From positions 5,799,501 through 5,863,500 of the forward strand of contig CM066736.1 in NCBI GenBank assembly GCA_033961575.1: 64,000 nucleotides of DNA, in the 5' to 3' direction. Of this stretch, positions 33,633-45,261 are shown piece after piece. Positions within the stretch are counted from its first letter, which is position 1. Each line of letters opens with the position of its first letter. Under the pieces are notes generated by a model that was not told the origin of the DNA, did not search any database, and worked only from the letters and a program-made list of their open reading frames with translations. This DNA comes from Aselliscus stoliczkanus. Taxonomy: Eukaryota; Chordata; Mammalia; Chiroptera; Hipposideridae. A program made the translations under genes and the position numbers.

Positions 33633-33799
33633 CCGTCTCCTCCGACGGCACCGCCCACAGTCCCTGGCGCGACGCCACCGGCGTCCGCACTCTTCCTGGA
33701 AGTTCCCCAGGCCCCCCAACCCCGCCGCGCTCCGTCTTTCGGCGCCTTCCAACTCCGCAGCTGCTTCGATGGCCCTTCTCCCGGACTTCGGACTCGTTG

Positions 33800-34440
33800 G
33801 TCGGGCCGCCTGAGGTCACCTCTGGGCGCTTCCTGAGGCCCGTTTCCCCCTTGGAACACGATAGTTCAAGGTTGAAGGAAAAAGGCCAAGGTCTAGAGTT
33901 CATTCATTTTGTATTTAGTGAGCACCTACTGGGCGCCAACACGTCTAGGCGCTAAGGGTGACGTAGTGAGCCCGATGGACAAAGCCCCCTGCCCTGAGAT
34001 ACAAACACCAAGGAGTCAATTATAATAGTTTGGAGGCAATACATGTAGAGAAAAAAAAAGCCAAAAGGAGTGGGCCGGGCTGAAATTTTAATTTTAGAAT
34101 GCTCTGGGTAGAGATTTTTGGTCTAAAACGTTTTGTCCAGTTTGTTCACTTATAGTTCACCGTCTGACACAGAGTAGGCTGGTCGACACCGGATAACACA
34201 CTTAATTCAGTAAGTGTTTATTGAGCACCTATTAAAGGCTAGGCTGAGGGGTTCCACGAAAACGGTAACTTTCATGGACTCTTATCTTTCTCATGTCCAA
34301 AGGGGCACATGTCTGACTTGACCACATTTGAGCTGAGACCTGAACTGGCAATGGAAAGAGCCAGGGACCTGCTTTCCATGGGGGAAGGGAACAGCAGGTG
34401 CAAAGACCCTGAAGCAGCAACCTGTGGCTCTTGGAGCATT
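33800..34440. other. ORAI1 upstream flank
   Basis: CpG content falls off here. Diverged ancient-repeat-like phrases (GAGCACCTACTGGGCGCC) occur, but no coding exon is visible. Confidence 0.4.
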
Positions 34441-34454
34441 AAGAGGCCAATTTA

Positions 34455-34562
34455 GGGCCGGCCGAGTGGCGCGGTGGTTAAGCGCTAGCTTGGGACGCCA
34501 GCGGCCCCTGTTCGGGTCCCACATATGAGGGCCAGTGACACTGCCCTCAAAAAAAAAAAAAA
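34455..34562 (+). mobile_element. Short-form tRNA-headed SINE
   Basis: GGGCCGGCCGAGTGGCGCGG head to CACTGCCCTC plus A-tail. Perfect 14-bp TSD AAGAGGCCAATTTA at 34441-34454 and 34563-34576. Confidence 0.93.
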
Positions 34563-35009
34563 AAGAGGCCAATTTAGCTGCAGAATAACGGAGGACAGAA
34601 GTGAGGTGGGGAGAGAGGACTGAGCTTAGAACTGCCCCCTGTACATCAGATCCGGGAAGACAGGGATTTTCACTGTTGAGCTCTACCCCGAGCGTCTAGA
34701 ATACTACTTGGTACATACGCGGTGCTCAGTAAATATCTGTTGAATGGGATAAGTGGGGGAGAGACAGGAATGAGTGAAGCTCATAATTAGCCCAGAGTCA
34801 AGTCATAAGCATGTGTCATTCCTGGTGAACTACGTGAAGTATAACTCGTCACCACTAGAGAGCGCCCCTCCACTCACCCTTATGGAATAAAACTGAAGTC
34901 CCCCCCACCCCCCTAAAAAAAGTTTCTGGGATTCCCCCAGGGGCCTTTCTCTGTTTTTATGAATACTAGGGTAGAGCACTTGGAATTTGAAATCTCACCC
35001 CACTGGACT

Positions 35010-35460
35010 TGTTTCTTTGGTGGCCTTTGTACTTGCCATCTGTGTCTCAGCTCAAATATCACCTCCAGGGCTGGCCGAGTGGTGCGGTGGTTAAGCGCTG
35101 GCTTGGGAAGCCGGTGGCCCCGGTTCGGGTCCCACATGTGAGGGACAGTGACACTGCCCTCAAAAAAAAAAAAATCACCTCCAAAGAGAGACCTTCCCCA
35201 TTTCATGTTCTGTCACCTCACCCTGTTTTATTTCCTTTACAGCTCTGATCACTACAGTGTCTAAAATCACTTAGTTTTTTTATGTATTGACCTGTTGGTC
35301 CGTGGCCCCCACCCTCACCCCACCCCCGCAACATGAGCGTCCTGAGAGCCAAGTTCCTGCCTGTTAAAATCATTTTGCTGCCACCCCAGGGCCTCTCAGG
35401 GCCTGGCACACACCAGAGACTCCCAATAGAAAATGTTCAATGAATAAAATAATGAAATGA
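35010..35460 (+). mobile_element. L2 LINE 3' end, split by a SINE
   Basis: 'gtctcagctcaaatatcacc' before and 'agagagaccttccccatttc' plus 'gggcctggcacacaccagag' and 'aaatgttcaatgaataaaat' after the SINE at 35068-35173 form a continuous sense L2 tail. Confidence 0.75.
35068..35173 (+). mobile_element. Short-form tRNA-headed SINE
   Basis: GGGCTGGCCGAGTGGTGCGG head with A-tail. TSD ATCACCTCCA at 35058-35067 and 35174-35183, inside L2 sequence. Confidence 0.92.
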
Positions 35461-36254
35461 CCCTGGTTGTGAAAAGCCCCAGTTCAGAATTGTGTACACA
35501 CTTTCTGAGGTTGATGGGGCCTGAGGAAGACCAACATGTCTAGAAGGGGAAGAGGCTGGAAGCTGGGAGGAAAAAATTGCTGATTAAGAAGAACAAAAGG
35601 ATTGGGGGGTGGAGGGTTGAGGAGGGTGTGAGTGCAACTCAGCAGAGGGCTCTGTGGGGGATGGGGCCAGGTTTCCTTTCTCCTGTTCCTATAGCATGCC
35701 CCTCCCCCTCCCTAACTCTCTGAGGTTTGAATGCCACCATCTGCACAGAGAGAAAACAAAAGTGCTCTCCAGACTTGGGGAGGCATCTGAGCAACCCGTT
35801 CCCCTCCCTAGAGCTTAGAGTGGGCATGTGCCTACTAACTTTTCCCCACCTTGGCTGGAGCGACCTGGAACCATGAGATGCACCAACCCCATCCCAAACG
35901 CCTGTTTAACAGATGGAGAAACTGAGGCCCATGAAAGAAAGCACCTTGTGGGACACCAAATAGGCCAATGGAAAAGGCTTCCCACCACGCAGTGCCTCCA
36001 AGCACCATATGTGGCTCCCCCTAGTGGCCAGGGAGGTGTGCTCTCTGCATTTGCGGGTTTATACCCCAAGAAGCCAAATAGAATTTTTCAATCAACTCTG
36101 TGCATGAAGGTATAAAGATCCAACTGAACGGGCTGTTGCCACCCGCCCCACTGTGACCAATGGGCATAACCTAGGGCTGTTCAAAGATGGCATGAGCTGC
36201 CTTGACAGGTAGCAAGCTATTAGTAGTGACAGGCACTATTCTATAAGCCCTTTT

Positions 36255-36375
36255 TATTAAATAATGTATATTCATTATAAGTAAATACATAATATAAAAT
36301 ATATTAAATATATTACATTATATATTAATGTCTTATATATTATTTTGTTTATTATATTGAATACATTATATTGAA
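36255..36375. repeat. AT-rich low-complexity tract
   Basis: About 120 bases almost entirely A and T with repeated ATATATTA-type words. Confidence 0.9.
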
Positions 36376-36489
36376 CTCAGAAATTCCTTACAACAACCCA
36401 TGGTGTTACTATCACCACTTTACAGATGAGAAAAATGGACAGAGCCAGTAAGTAGTAACAGAGGACATTAAACCCTCTAGAGGCTTATC

Positions 36490-36625
36490 CACCCTGAAAG
36501 TCTCCCCTGCCTCTGCATCAGAGCCTCAAGAGGTATTTTGTTAAAATGCAAGTTACAAACACCCACCCAAGCAGTTTAGTTTTAACAAGTTCTTCGGGTA
36601 AAGTTTGACAACTACTGAACCAGAT
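36490..36625. mobile_element. MER5A-like hAT-Charlie fragment
   Basis: 'ctgcatcagagcctcaagag', 'aaaatgcaagttacaaacac' and 'ttttaacaagttcttcgggt' in MER5A order. Confidence 0.6.
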
Positions 36626-37828
36626 TAGCTTGAGTTTTTAAGTACTTCTGTCTTTACAGTGGTTAAGGTTGGCTGTCCCCTTGGCCACTCAGCTGCAATC
36701 TGACCCTTAAACTCTCTGAACCCCCACTCCTTTGAACAAAAATGGAGATCTTACAAATACCTATTCAGGGACCCTGAATTTGAATACCCAGTCACCCACC
36801 CCACACAGATTTTTCAGAAGGGTAAATCAGATGCCCAAGTGAAGAGGGGCCCCCTACCCCCTTCCCACCCAAATAACTCCCCAAGGAAGTCACTACTTTC
36901 ACTTGAGTTCAAAAAGAGCATTTTGTCAGAGCCCATCATAGCTGCTTGCCTGTTGACCCCTTGTCCCCATCCATGCTTCCCCTCTGACTGCTCCGAGGTT
37001 TGAAATCCCCAAATTAATAATTAAAAGAACTGCCATTTGTCAAGCTCGTGCCTTTACAGAACTGTACTTGTATACTTCTGATGATGGGAAGGTCACTCCT
37101 TCCAGAAGCCATGAATTGCTGTACCGTTCTTTTCCTAATAATTCAAAAGTTTTCCTTCTGTGGAGTTGGTATTAGCTTCCCTCTATGTGTCTCATAGAAT
37201 GTGTGAAATCTCTCAGCTGCCCAGCCTTGGTGCCAACTCCACAGGACACCTGGAAGGCAGCTTTAGCTAGTGATCCAAAGGGGCTTTCACAGTCAAAGAA
37301 CTGCATGAAGCAAGCTGGAGCCATACTGTCAGGGGACGGGTTGCAAAATTCAGAATTAGGGTTTATGGTGTTCTCAGAATGATTCTCTGGACTTGGAGCT
37401 CAGAGCTCATGTCTAAGGGAGCCCCTGTCAGCGTCCCTGCTCCCCAGTTCCTGGACTTGTAGGGCTCACTCTTCCCCTTGCTCAGAAGCCATTGCTGGGT
37501 CTGTGGCTTTGTGTCCATGCCTTTTATGGTTCGTGCTTTTCGTGTCCTGGCTAATAAATCTTTCTGAACCCCAAGGTCATGAAGATATCTACTTAAGTTT
37601 TAAAACTTTAAAGCCTGGATTTTCAAAAACTTGAGTGTTTTTGCTTGTATTAAAGTTTAGTTGTATGATCCACCTCATACTGAAATGCATGGACATATCT
37701 GTCAACAGTCAAGTGACTATCCATGAAGGCCTGTTTCTGGACTCTATTCTATTCCATTGCTCTGTCTATCTATTCTTCTGTCAGTAGACACTGTCTTGAT
37801 TACCCTAGCTTTAAAAGCCTTGAGGGGT
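36626..37828. other. Intergenic, unique-looking
   Basis: Nothing recognised beyond diverged single-copy sequence. Confidence 0.45.
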
Positions 37829-37838
37829 AAAATAAGCC

Positions 37839-37990
37839 AGCCGAGTGGCTTAGTTGGTTAAGAGCTCATTCAAGAGTGCTAGCTGAGCTCTGAGCAACAA
37901 CAGTTCAATGCCCAGCCCGAGCTGAGCTGCCACTGAGCTTCCAACAGGTAGCAGGATGGCTCAGCTAAAAAAATAATAATAATAATAAAT
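37839..37990 (+). mobile_element. VES-type SINE, truncated
   Basis: AGCCGAGTGGCTTAGTTGGT head, second unit GGATGGCTCAGCT, ending in an AATAAT-type tail. TSD AAAATAAGCC at 37829-37838 and 37991-38000. Confidence 0.82.
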
Positions 37991-38275
37991 AAAATAAGCC
38001 TTGAAGCCATGTAGATTAAGTCTTTCAACTTTGTTCTCTTTTTCAAAATGGGTTTGGCTATACAAGGTGCTTTACATCTCTCTATACATAGATTTTGGAG
38101 TCAAATATTGGGATACATTTTGTCAATACATACATGCTTTGGGAATCATTGCATCTCTTAAAACGGCGGGGTATCAGCAGAGTTAAAGATCTTCCCAAAA
38201 GATCTAATCCTCCCTTAATAAAACAGGACCAACTAGTACACATTGTGGAGACCGAGCACCTGAGATCAGAGAAGA

Positions 38276-38718
38276 TTGTTATGGGTTGAATTGTGTTCCC
38301 CCTAAAAGATACATTCAAGTTCTAACTCTCATCACCTTAGAATGTGACCTTATTTGGACCTCTTTATAGAGGTACCCACGTTAAAAAGAGGTCATTACAG
38401 TGAGCTCTAATCCACTATGACTAGTGTGCTTATGAAAAGGGGACATTTGGACACACAGAGATGCCCAGAGAGAAGATGAGGTGAAGAGAAACAGGGAGAA
38501 TAGGGCCACCTACAAGCCACGGAATGCCTAAGGCTACCAGAAGCTAGGAAAGAGGACTGGCAATAGTCTTTCACAGAGCCTTCCGGGGGAACCTGGCCCT
38601 GCAGAGACCTTCATGTCAGACTGCTGTCCTCCAGAATTGTTAGACAATATACTTCTGGTGTTCTCAGCCACCCAGTTTGTGGTCCTGTGTTCCAGCAGCC
38701 CTAGGAAGCTAACATAAG
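38276..38718 (+). mobile_element. MLT1-type MaLR solo LTR
   Basis: 'gttatgggttgaattgtgtt', 'gtgaccttatttggacctct', 'tccactatgactagtgtgct' and terminal 'cagcagccctaggaagctaa' are in MLT1 order. Confidence 0.82.
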
Positions 38719-38799
38719 TACGCTGGAATGAGTTGAGATGGGGTCTTCAGCCAGCCAAGGAAGTTGAAATCTAATGGGTTTCAGGGGGCTGTGGAGCTA

Positions 38800-38965
38800 G
38801 GCCCACCTCGATTCCAATGCCGGCTTTGTCAGTTTATAACCGCGCCACTCTGGGCAAACAACTCAACCTCCCTGAGCCCCACCTGTCAAATGGGAATAGT
38901 AATGGGACTTGGCAGAGAGGGTTGTTATGAGTTTTCACGAAGGAACATTTGTCTGGCAATTAGCT
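38800..38965 (+). mobile_element. MIR SINE fragment
   Basis: 'gattccaatgccggctttgt', 'gggcaaacaactcaacctcc' and 'cacctgtcaaatgggaatag' in sense order. Confidence 0.65.
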
Positions 38966-40555
38966 CAAGACACGGCGGTTACTATTTTCCTTCTTGTCGG
39001 ATGTTCTGTGCTCAATGAAAGGGGATCATCTCATTCCAAATCTAATGAATCAGCTAATCTGTGAGTGTTTACGAAAGACAGAATATCAGTAAGACTCCAA
39101 CTAGGTCAAACAGAATAGGGGAATTTATACAGAGAATTGCTTCAGAGGTAATGGAAGAACTATGGAAGAAGGCAAATGGGAGGATGACTAACCCACAGGT
39201 TAACATGGGCAAAAGGGCCACTACCACCCCTGGGATAGGAGAGCCAGTAGGAGGAAGTGGTGTTTCTGGTACCCAGGAAGGACTGGAGTCGCCAGATAGA
39301 AGCTGGATCCACAGTGGGCCCGTCTGGTGGGAGGTGGAGACACAGGAAAGGTAGCTGCCGCTGGAGAGAGGGAGAACCACCCTGGCTTCTCCCTGCCTCC
39401 CGCCCACCGCCTCCGAGTCGCCAATCTGTGCAGGAAGTCAGTTGATTGGCAGCCTGCAGGGATTGGCTTCTTTGTGAAATAATAGCAAAGCAGAGGAAGG
39501 GCAAGAAATGACTTTGAGGGCATACGTTGGGAAGTGGGGGGTACATTTAACCTTTCTGAAATTGGGGATAATAGTATCTGTGAGCATCTACTCCCAACTG
39601 TTGAATGCACAAAACAAGAGAACACAGATAAACGATTTAGTCCAGTGCCTGGCACACAGTAGGGAAGTATGTACCTTGTAAAGGTGAATGAACAATCTAG
39701 TTAGCAGTTTTCTGTTCAGGGAATGAAAGGAGGGGATGAGACAGAGGCCTGGAAATAAACTCCAGGTACAGGAGCAGTGCTGGTGCTGGGGATATTTTTA
39801 TCTCAGAGAACTGCCTCTCTGTCCCTCCCTGTTCTAAGCTGGTGACTCTGTCAGTCTCCTTTTAGAAATCCTGAGTCAGGTCTGACCACATGAAGCTTGG
39901 GGTAGTTAGGGGTTTGGTCTCCACGCTCTTTGAAAAAGATTTCATTTGGTGTCTCTGCCTCCAACTGCTGCCAAACTTTCCTTGCCTACTCCGTCCCAGG
40001 GCTGAGGTGTCTCCAGACTCTCTCTTTGTATAATTAAAAAGAAAAATAGAACCGCCAATGTTGCCAAACATGTGTTTAAAGTGACACCCTGGGTTCAGGG
40101 AGTGAAAAATAAAAACGTTTAAGGTTTAGATTAAAAGTCTCCACACTCATCTGTCTCCTGACCCTGGGCCACCTTTAATCCCTCGCCCTGGCTTGTAAGA
40201 GCCTTTTAACTGAGGGCATTTATTTCCTAAAGAACGGTTCCAGCCTAATCACATAAAAATGCCCAGCCTCCCAGGAACAACCTGTCAAGTGCAATGTGAG
40301 GTTCTGTGAGGCCTCGGGGAAAGTGGGGAAACTGGGGTGCTGATCACCCTAAGAGTCACCCCTGAGTCCTTGCTTTCCTTTCACCTTGTCCATCCTCTAC
40401 CACACCCAATCTATCAGAAAACTTAGTCAGCTGCAGTAACCCTTAACATTTTCTTAAAATCTGAGCTCTTCTCTCCAGCATCACCGCTTCCATCTTGTCC
40501 AGGCCACCATCATCACCTGCCCAGAAAAGTCTGCAGTAACCTGATCCCCGTTTTC
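38966..40555. other. Intergenic, unique-looking
   Basis: No coding exon or clear repeat family. Open frames near 39160-39655 on both strands have no recognisable domain. Confidence 0.45.
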
Positions 40556-41675
40556 TCTGCTTCAACTCTTGATCCCCCTCAGGCCATTCTGTAACAGCAA
40601 CCAGAAAAAATTAATGAAACAAATCGGATCCTGCCCGTTCTCTGGTTGTATTAGTTTCCCATTGCTGCTGTAACAAATTATAGCAAATGTAATGACTTAC
40701 TACAAATGTATTTTCTTACAGTTCTGGAGATCAGAAGTGCAAAGTGAGTTATCAGGGGCTGACAGTAAGGTGACGGCAGGGCTGATTCCTTCTGGAAGCT
40801 CCATTTCCTTGCGTCTTTCAGCTTCTGATGGCTGCCCGTGTTCCTTGGCTTGAGACCCCTTCTTCCTTCTCCAAAGTACATCAGTCCAACCTCTGCTTCC
40901 ATTCTCCCACCTTCTTCTCTCTCTGACCCTCCTGGGTACCTCTGCTAAGGACCTGTGTGATTACCTCAGCCCACCTGGATAATCCAGGACAGTGTCCCCC
41001 CCTCCCGACAAGATCCGTGACTTGACTTGATCACATCTGCAAAGCCCCTTCTGCCATTTGAGGTAACATACTCACAGGTCCCAAGGATTAGGATGTGGAC
41101 ATATTTAGGGGATCATTTATTCAGCCATCCACACTGCTTAAAGCCCTCCAATGGCTTTGCATCTGACTTAAAATAAAACCCCAACTCTTTATCATGGTGG
41201 GAAGGTCTTATCTGATCTAGCCCCTTCCTGTCTCTCCAACACCATACTCTCCCCGTCCCCTCAGCTCATTTGCATAGCAGCTGCTTACTTCCCACTGGCC
41301 AAGTCCTCAAGGCCTTGCCTCATGCTGTTCCCTCTGCCTAAATGCCTTTCCTCCAGATCATCACATGGCTGGCTGCTTCTTCCCTTTTAGACCTTAGCCC
41401 AAGGTCACCTTCTCAGAGAGGCCTTTCCCTGATTAATCCATTTGGCCCACCTCTCCCTGCAGTCTCTCACATCACCAGGGTTTCCTTAATGTTATAAGCC
41501 TCTATCGTTACTTGGTTTTGTGTTTTTGTTTTAATTTGTTTACTTGTTTAGTGTCTCTCTCTCCCCGACTAGAATGTGAGCAAACGAGAGAAAAAGCCCT
41601 CCCTTGCCTTGTTAACCTCGGCAACCCCAGTAACTGGTACCTAGTAGCTCCTTGTTAAATGGCTGTTGAGTGGGT
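40556..41675 (+). mobile_element. L2 LINE, split by an MLT1 LTR
   Basis: 'ctgtaacagcaaccagaaaa' and 'atcggatcctgcccgttctc' before, and 'taaagccctccaatggcttt', 'cttgcctcatgctgttccct' and 'accttctcagagaggccttt' after the LTR at 40648-41130 give sense L2 order through its 3' end. Confidence 0.78.
40648..41130 (-). mobile_element. MLT1-type MaLR solo LTR, antisense
   Basis: 'tattagtttcccattgctgc', 'cttacagttctggagatcag', 'gatcacatctgcaaagcccc' and 'gattaggatgtggacatatt' are the complement of an MLT1 LTR. Confidence 0.82.
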
Positions 41676-42410
41676 TGATGACAGTCCAGACATCCGGTTT
41701 GGTCTCTGGGCTTCAGTGTCCAGGAGTCAGACTCAGGAAAGAGGTAGGTCAGAATGGCAGGAGGATGTGACACTTAAGTACTTTCTGTGTGCCAGGTCCT
41801 GTGCTGGTCCTTTCTTCCTGGAGTTCAACATTTAATGAACACCTACTGTATGCCAGGCCTGGCCTACTGAATGCTAGGCAATGTATATTTATCAAGCACC
41901 TACTGTATACCAGCTGTCTCAAACCAGGACTTGCATACATAGTGGTTCAATAAATGCTGAGTCAATGCATGCCTTCAACAAGCCTCCAGTCTTCCTTCTA
42001 GAGTGGCCTGGAAATAAACAGCTCTAACAGGCAGAGACACGCCTATCATGTAGGTGTGCTCAGAGTACAGAGCCCTTTATCACCTTGTACTGCGAAGAAC
42101 CTTTCCCAGAGTGATCTCCTCCCCTGGGACCAGCTCTTTGAAGGTCAGGTTGACTTGCCCCTCACTTCCCTGCCTGTCCATCCCCTGGGCACCCGGGAGC
42201 ACTTTGCCTGCAGCACGTGTTCAGTGTGTGTTCCAGTGAGCCAGAAGGCGACCCCCCCTTCCATGTGGCCTGACTTTCCCAGCTACAAATGAAGAATTTG
42301 TACAACCCCTTGCCCGGATTTCTTGTAAAAATTCAGATGGCATAGAAGTTGTTAAAGGCTCAAATCCTCACCACAGTCTCGGGGCTTTGCCTGATCTGAC
42401 ACTTCCCTCC
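41676..42410. other. Intergenic with repeated L2/MIR-like phrases
   Basis: 'cacctactgtatgccaggcc' and 'cacctactgtataccagctg' about 57 bases apart indicate overlapping ancient repeat ends or a small tandem duplication. No gene is visible. Confidence 0.4.
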
Positions 42411-42515
42411 TCCTCCTCCTTTCAACTGTGGTAAAATATATACAATAACATCAAATGTACCACTTTAACCATTTTAAAGTGTACAGTTCGGTGGTATTAA
42501 GTACATTCAGTGTTG
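42411..42515 (-). mobile_element. L1 3'-end fragment, antisense
   Basis: 'ttttaaagtgtacagttcgg' and 'tggtattaagtacattcagt' are the complement of L1M 3' sequence. Confidence 0.65.
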
Positions 42516-42576
42516 AGCGACCAGAGGGATTTTGGGGAGTTATTTACTCACTAGGTGCAGAGTTTCTGTTTGGGAT

Positions 42577-42957
42577 TGTTATGGCCTGAATGTTTGTGTC
42601 CTACCCAAACTCACGTGTTGGGGCCCTAACCCCCAGTGTGATGGTATTTGCAGCTGGAACCTTGGGGTGGTGATTAGGTCTAGATTAGGCCACCAGAGTG
42701 ACACCCTTAGGATGGGATTAATACCTTTGTAAGAGACAGAGAGCTCTCTCTATACACACTCAGGAAATGCCATGTGTGCACACGGGGATAAGGCATCTGT
42801 CTACAAACCAAGAACTGAACCTGCTGGCACCTTGACCTTGGACTTCCCAGCCTCTAGAACTGCGAGAAATAAATGCCTGTTGCTTAAGCACTGCCTTCCC
42901 CCGCCCTGCTGCCCTGTCTGTTTTGTTATGTTGTTATGGTAGCCCAAGCTAAGACAG
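42577..42957 (+). mobile_element. MLT1-type MaLR solo LTR
   Basis: 'gttatggcctgaatgtttgt', 'aacccccagtgtgatggtat', 'ttgaccttggacttcccagc', 'ctgcgagaaataaatgcctg' and terminal 'cccaagctaagaca'. Confidence 0.85.
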
Positions 42958-42964
42958 GGATGAT

Positions 42965-43066
42965 AAAAAAAAGTTCTAGAATTGGATGGTGGTGATGGTT
43001 GTACAACAGTGTGAATGTACTTAATACCACTAAATTATAGACATAAAAATGGTTAATCCTATGTTA
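42965..43066 (+). mobile_element. L1 3'-end fragment, sense
   Basis: 'gttctagaattggatggtgg', 'tgatggttgtacaacagtgt' and 'taatggttaa'-like end; the mariner element that follows may have inserted at its end. Confidence 0.65.
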
Positions 43067-43070
43067 TATA

Positions 43071-43300
43071 CCGGGGTGCCCAAAAAATGTACACAAGTGG
43101 ACACTTTGGTCAATGTTGCTCAAGCAGTAGTTTGCCATAATCAGAAGTGTCTAGATGCTGATGAGAACCACTTTGAGCACCTCTTGTTATTGCAGAAGTC
43201 AAATGTGACTTGTATGCATCTTTTGTTATCAATATAATTATAATTTTAATACAATTTTCCTTTCTTAAAATGTGTATACATATTTTTGGCACCCTCTGTA
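43071..43300 (+). mobile_element. Internally deleted mariner-type element
   Basis: About 230 bp with terminal repeats CCGGGGTGCCCAAAAAATGT and (right end) ATATTTTTGGCACCCTCTG, flanked by TA. The interior translates in frame to NQKCLDADENHFEHLL, which resembles the C-terminal end of mariner transposases. Catalytic sequence is missing, so it is nonautonomous. Confidence 0.8.
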
Positions 43301-43540
43301 TATTTTGCCACAATCAAAACAAAAGTGCTCAATTCAGCAGTACATTTACTACAATTGGAACAAAACAGGTGCTTATCATGGCCCAAAGCACATGGACGGG
43401 TGACACGCAAAATTGTAGAGCATTCCATATTTAAAACAACAACAACAACTATCAGCACCTTTATCAGCACCTTTCTTTGAAATTCTCCATGGCTCCATCC
43501 TAGTCTCCTCCCAACTCCCCAAAAGTTTTGGATTTATCCC

Positions 43541-43992
43541 TTTTTTTTTTTTTTTTTTTTAAACATTTTATTGGGGAATTGGCGGAGGGGAACAGCGTTG
43601 GGGAACCAGGGAAGGGGAACAGACAAGTCGCTGTCTTTTTGTTCTTCAGTTTAGTTGCGGAGGATGTTGCTTCACTGTTGGTATCATCATTGCGCTCCTC
43701 CCTGACGAGGCAGATAGGCCGCCGGCCCCTGGATGTCACTCACCGCGGCCATTGGCAGCTCACGCTGGCCGCCAGCCGCTCATGCTGGCTGCGGGCCACT
43801 CACTGTAGCCCACGGCAGCCCACCGCAGCAGGGGCTGCAGCCCACACCATCACCGGGGCTCGCACAGCCCAGCTCCAGGTGGAGCCGTTGTCAGCCGTAG
43901 AGGGCAGTGTCACTGGCCCTCATGTGGCATCCGAACCGGGGCCGCTGGCATCCCAAAACCAGCGCTCAACCAATGCGCCACTCGGCCGGCCC
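43541..43992 (-). mobile_element. Full-length tRNA-headed composite SINE (long form)
   Basis: Poly(T), complement of the AATAAAAT tail, body, and head ending CGGCCGGCCC. A partly duplicated body segment is present (two CGCTCATGCTGGC-type units). Target word GGATTTATCCC lies left, and TATCCCC follows on the right. Confidence 0.9.
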
Positions 43993-44005
43993 TATCCCCT
44001 TTTTT

Positions 44006-44435
44006 AAAAAAAGATTTTATTGGGGAATTGGGCGAGGGGAACAGTGTTGGGGAATCGGGGAAGGGGAACAGACAAGTTGTCCTTTTGTTCTTCAGTCTAG
44101 TTGTGGAGGATGTTGCTTCGCTGGCCCATGTTGGTATCATCATTGCGCTCTTCCCGGATGAGGCAGATCGGTCGCCGGCCTCTGAACGGCCGCTTACAGC
44201 AGCTCTTGGCGACTCACACCGGCTGCCAGCCACTCACTGTAGCCTATGGCAGCCCACTGCAGCAGGGGCTGCAGCTATGCCGTCCCAGGGACTCACAGCA
44301 GCCCAGCTCCAGGTGGAGCTGTTGTTGACCATCTTAGCTGTAGAGGGCAGTGTCACTGGCTTTCATATGTGGGATCCGAACCGGGGCCCCGGTGTCGCAA
44401 GCCAGCTCTTAACCACTGCGCCACTTGGCCGGCCC
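44006..44435 (-). mobile_element. Full-length tRNA-headed composite SINE (long form)
   Basis: Same orientation as the adjacent copy, separated from it by only about 13 bases. The right flank GGATTTATCCC matches the left flank of the upstream copy, so the second SINE entered the junction of the first. Confidence 0.9.
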
Positions 44436-45261
44436 TGGATTTATCCCTTATTTATCCCATTACTTTTCTCTATATATACTGTTTACTTTGACCTGACTTT
44501 GAACTTTATTTATATAAATAAACTTGACTGTGTGCCTACTCCTGCGACTCGCCTTTCAGTTCAACATTTTTTGGTCAGAGTCATCCATGTGGATCCATGG
44601 AGCTGTATTCTTTTTCACTGCTCTATAGTTTTCCACCCTGCAGCACATATCCCTGCTTCTGCAGGCCCTCTTAGGTGGTCTCTCTTGGCCACTTGTGCCA
44701 GCCTGACCGTTACTATGGTAACCGATCCTGTGGGGCTTCTCTATGCGGCTGAGGTGTGTGACGCTGAGGGACCTCCTCGGCGCTCACACATGGGTAACCC
44801 TGAAGTATGATGGAGTTTTTACCCCATGGGGCAAACCTTTGACAGGGAGCTGGCAGATAATTCTTCTCCCTTCTTCTCCGCCGACCCCACAACTGTCCTA
44901 AGACGCCATAGTAAATATGGCCTCTCCTGAGCACCCTCAGATGGACTCACCCTCTGTCCCTGCCTCACGCCCGCTTTACCTCACTCTTGCTCCCTTGGCA
45001 CTGCACTCCCCAACAAAGTACCGCACAAACTTTTGACTCAGGTCTGCTTTCTGAGGAACCCAAGAAAGACACTGCCATTTGTCAGCTCTGCTGTTCATGA
45101 ACCTTGGAGTCCTTCCAAGTTTCTGAGATTGCTCACAGTGCGGCTTGGACCAATGGCCTCGTTCGTGCTTCCGGGAGCACTTGTTTCTGTTTCTCTAGAC
45201 CGTTCCTCGCCGAGGACCTGCCAGGTCACAGGTTGCACGCTCCCTTCAGTGTTAGCAGAGA
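44436..45261. other. Intergenic with diverged L1- and LTR-like phrases
   Basis: 'gtcatccatgtggatccatg' suggests an antisense L1 end near 44575; 'ggtctgctttctgaggaacc' near 45043 resembles an LTR end. Boundaries are unclear. Confidence 0.35.

Larger units (their letters stand above)
32860..33790 (-). promoter_or_regulatory. ORAI1: ORAI1 CpG-island promoter and first exon
   Basis: Dense CpG and GC around ORAI1 exon 1 and upstream. On the minus strand, reading toward the gene, the order is an E-box/M-box (33623-33632), an inverted GC-box pair (33589-33613), an octamer (33561-33568) and CCAAT (33544-33540), then GC-rich 5' UTR. Transcription probably starts near 33.4-33.5 kb; no TATA is evident. 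Confidence 0.75.

Noticed and set aside
33118..33813. 231-codon plus-strand open frame across the ORAI1 CpG island
   Set aside because: Low-complexity Arg/Ala/Pro composition from GC-rich DNA antisense to ORAI1; no independent evidence for a gene.
44028..44810. 260-codon open frame on the plus strand
   Set aside because: Its first half is antisense SINE and the rest is unremarkable flanking DNA with no domain or splice support.
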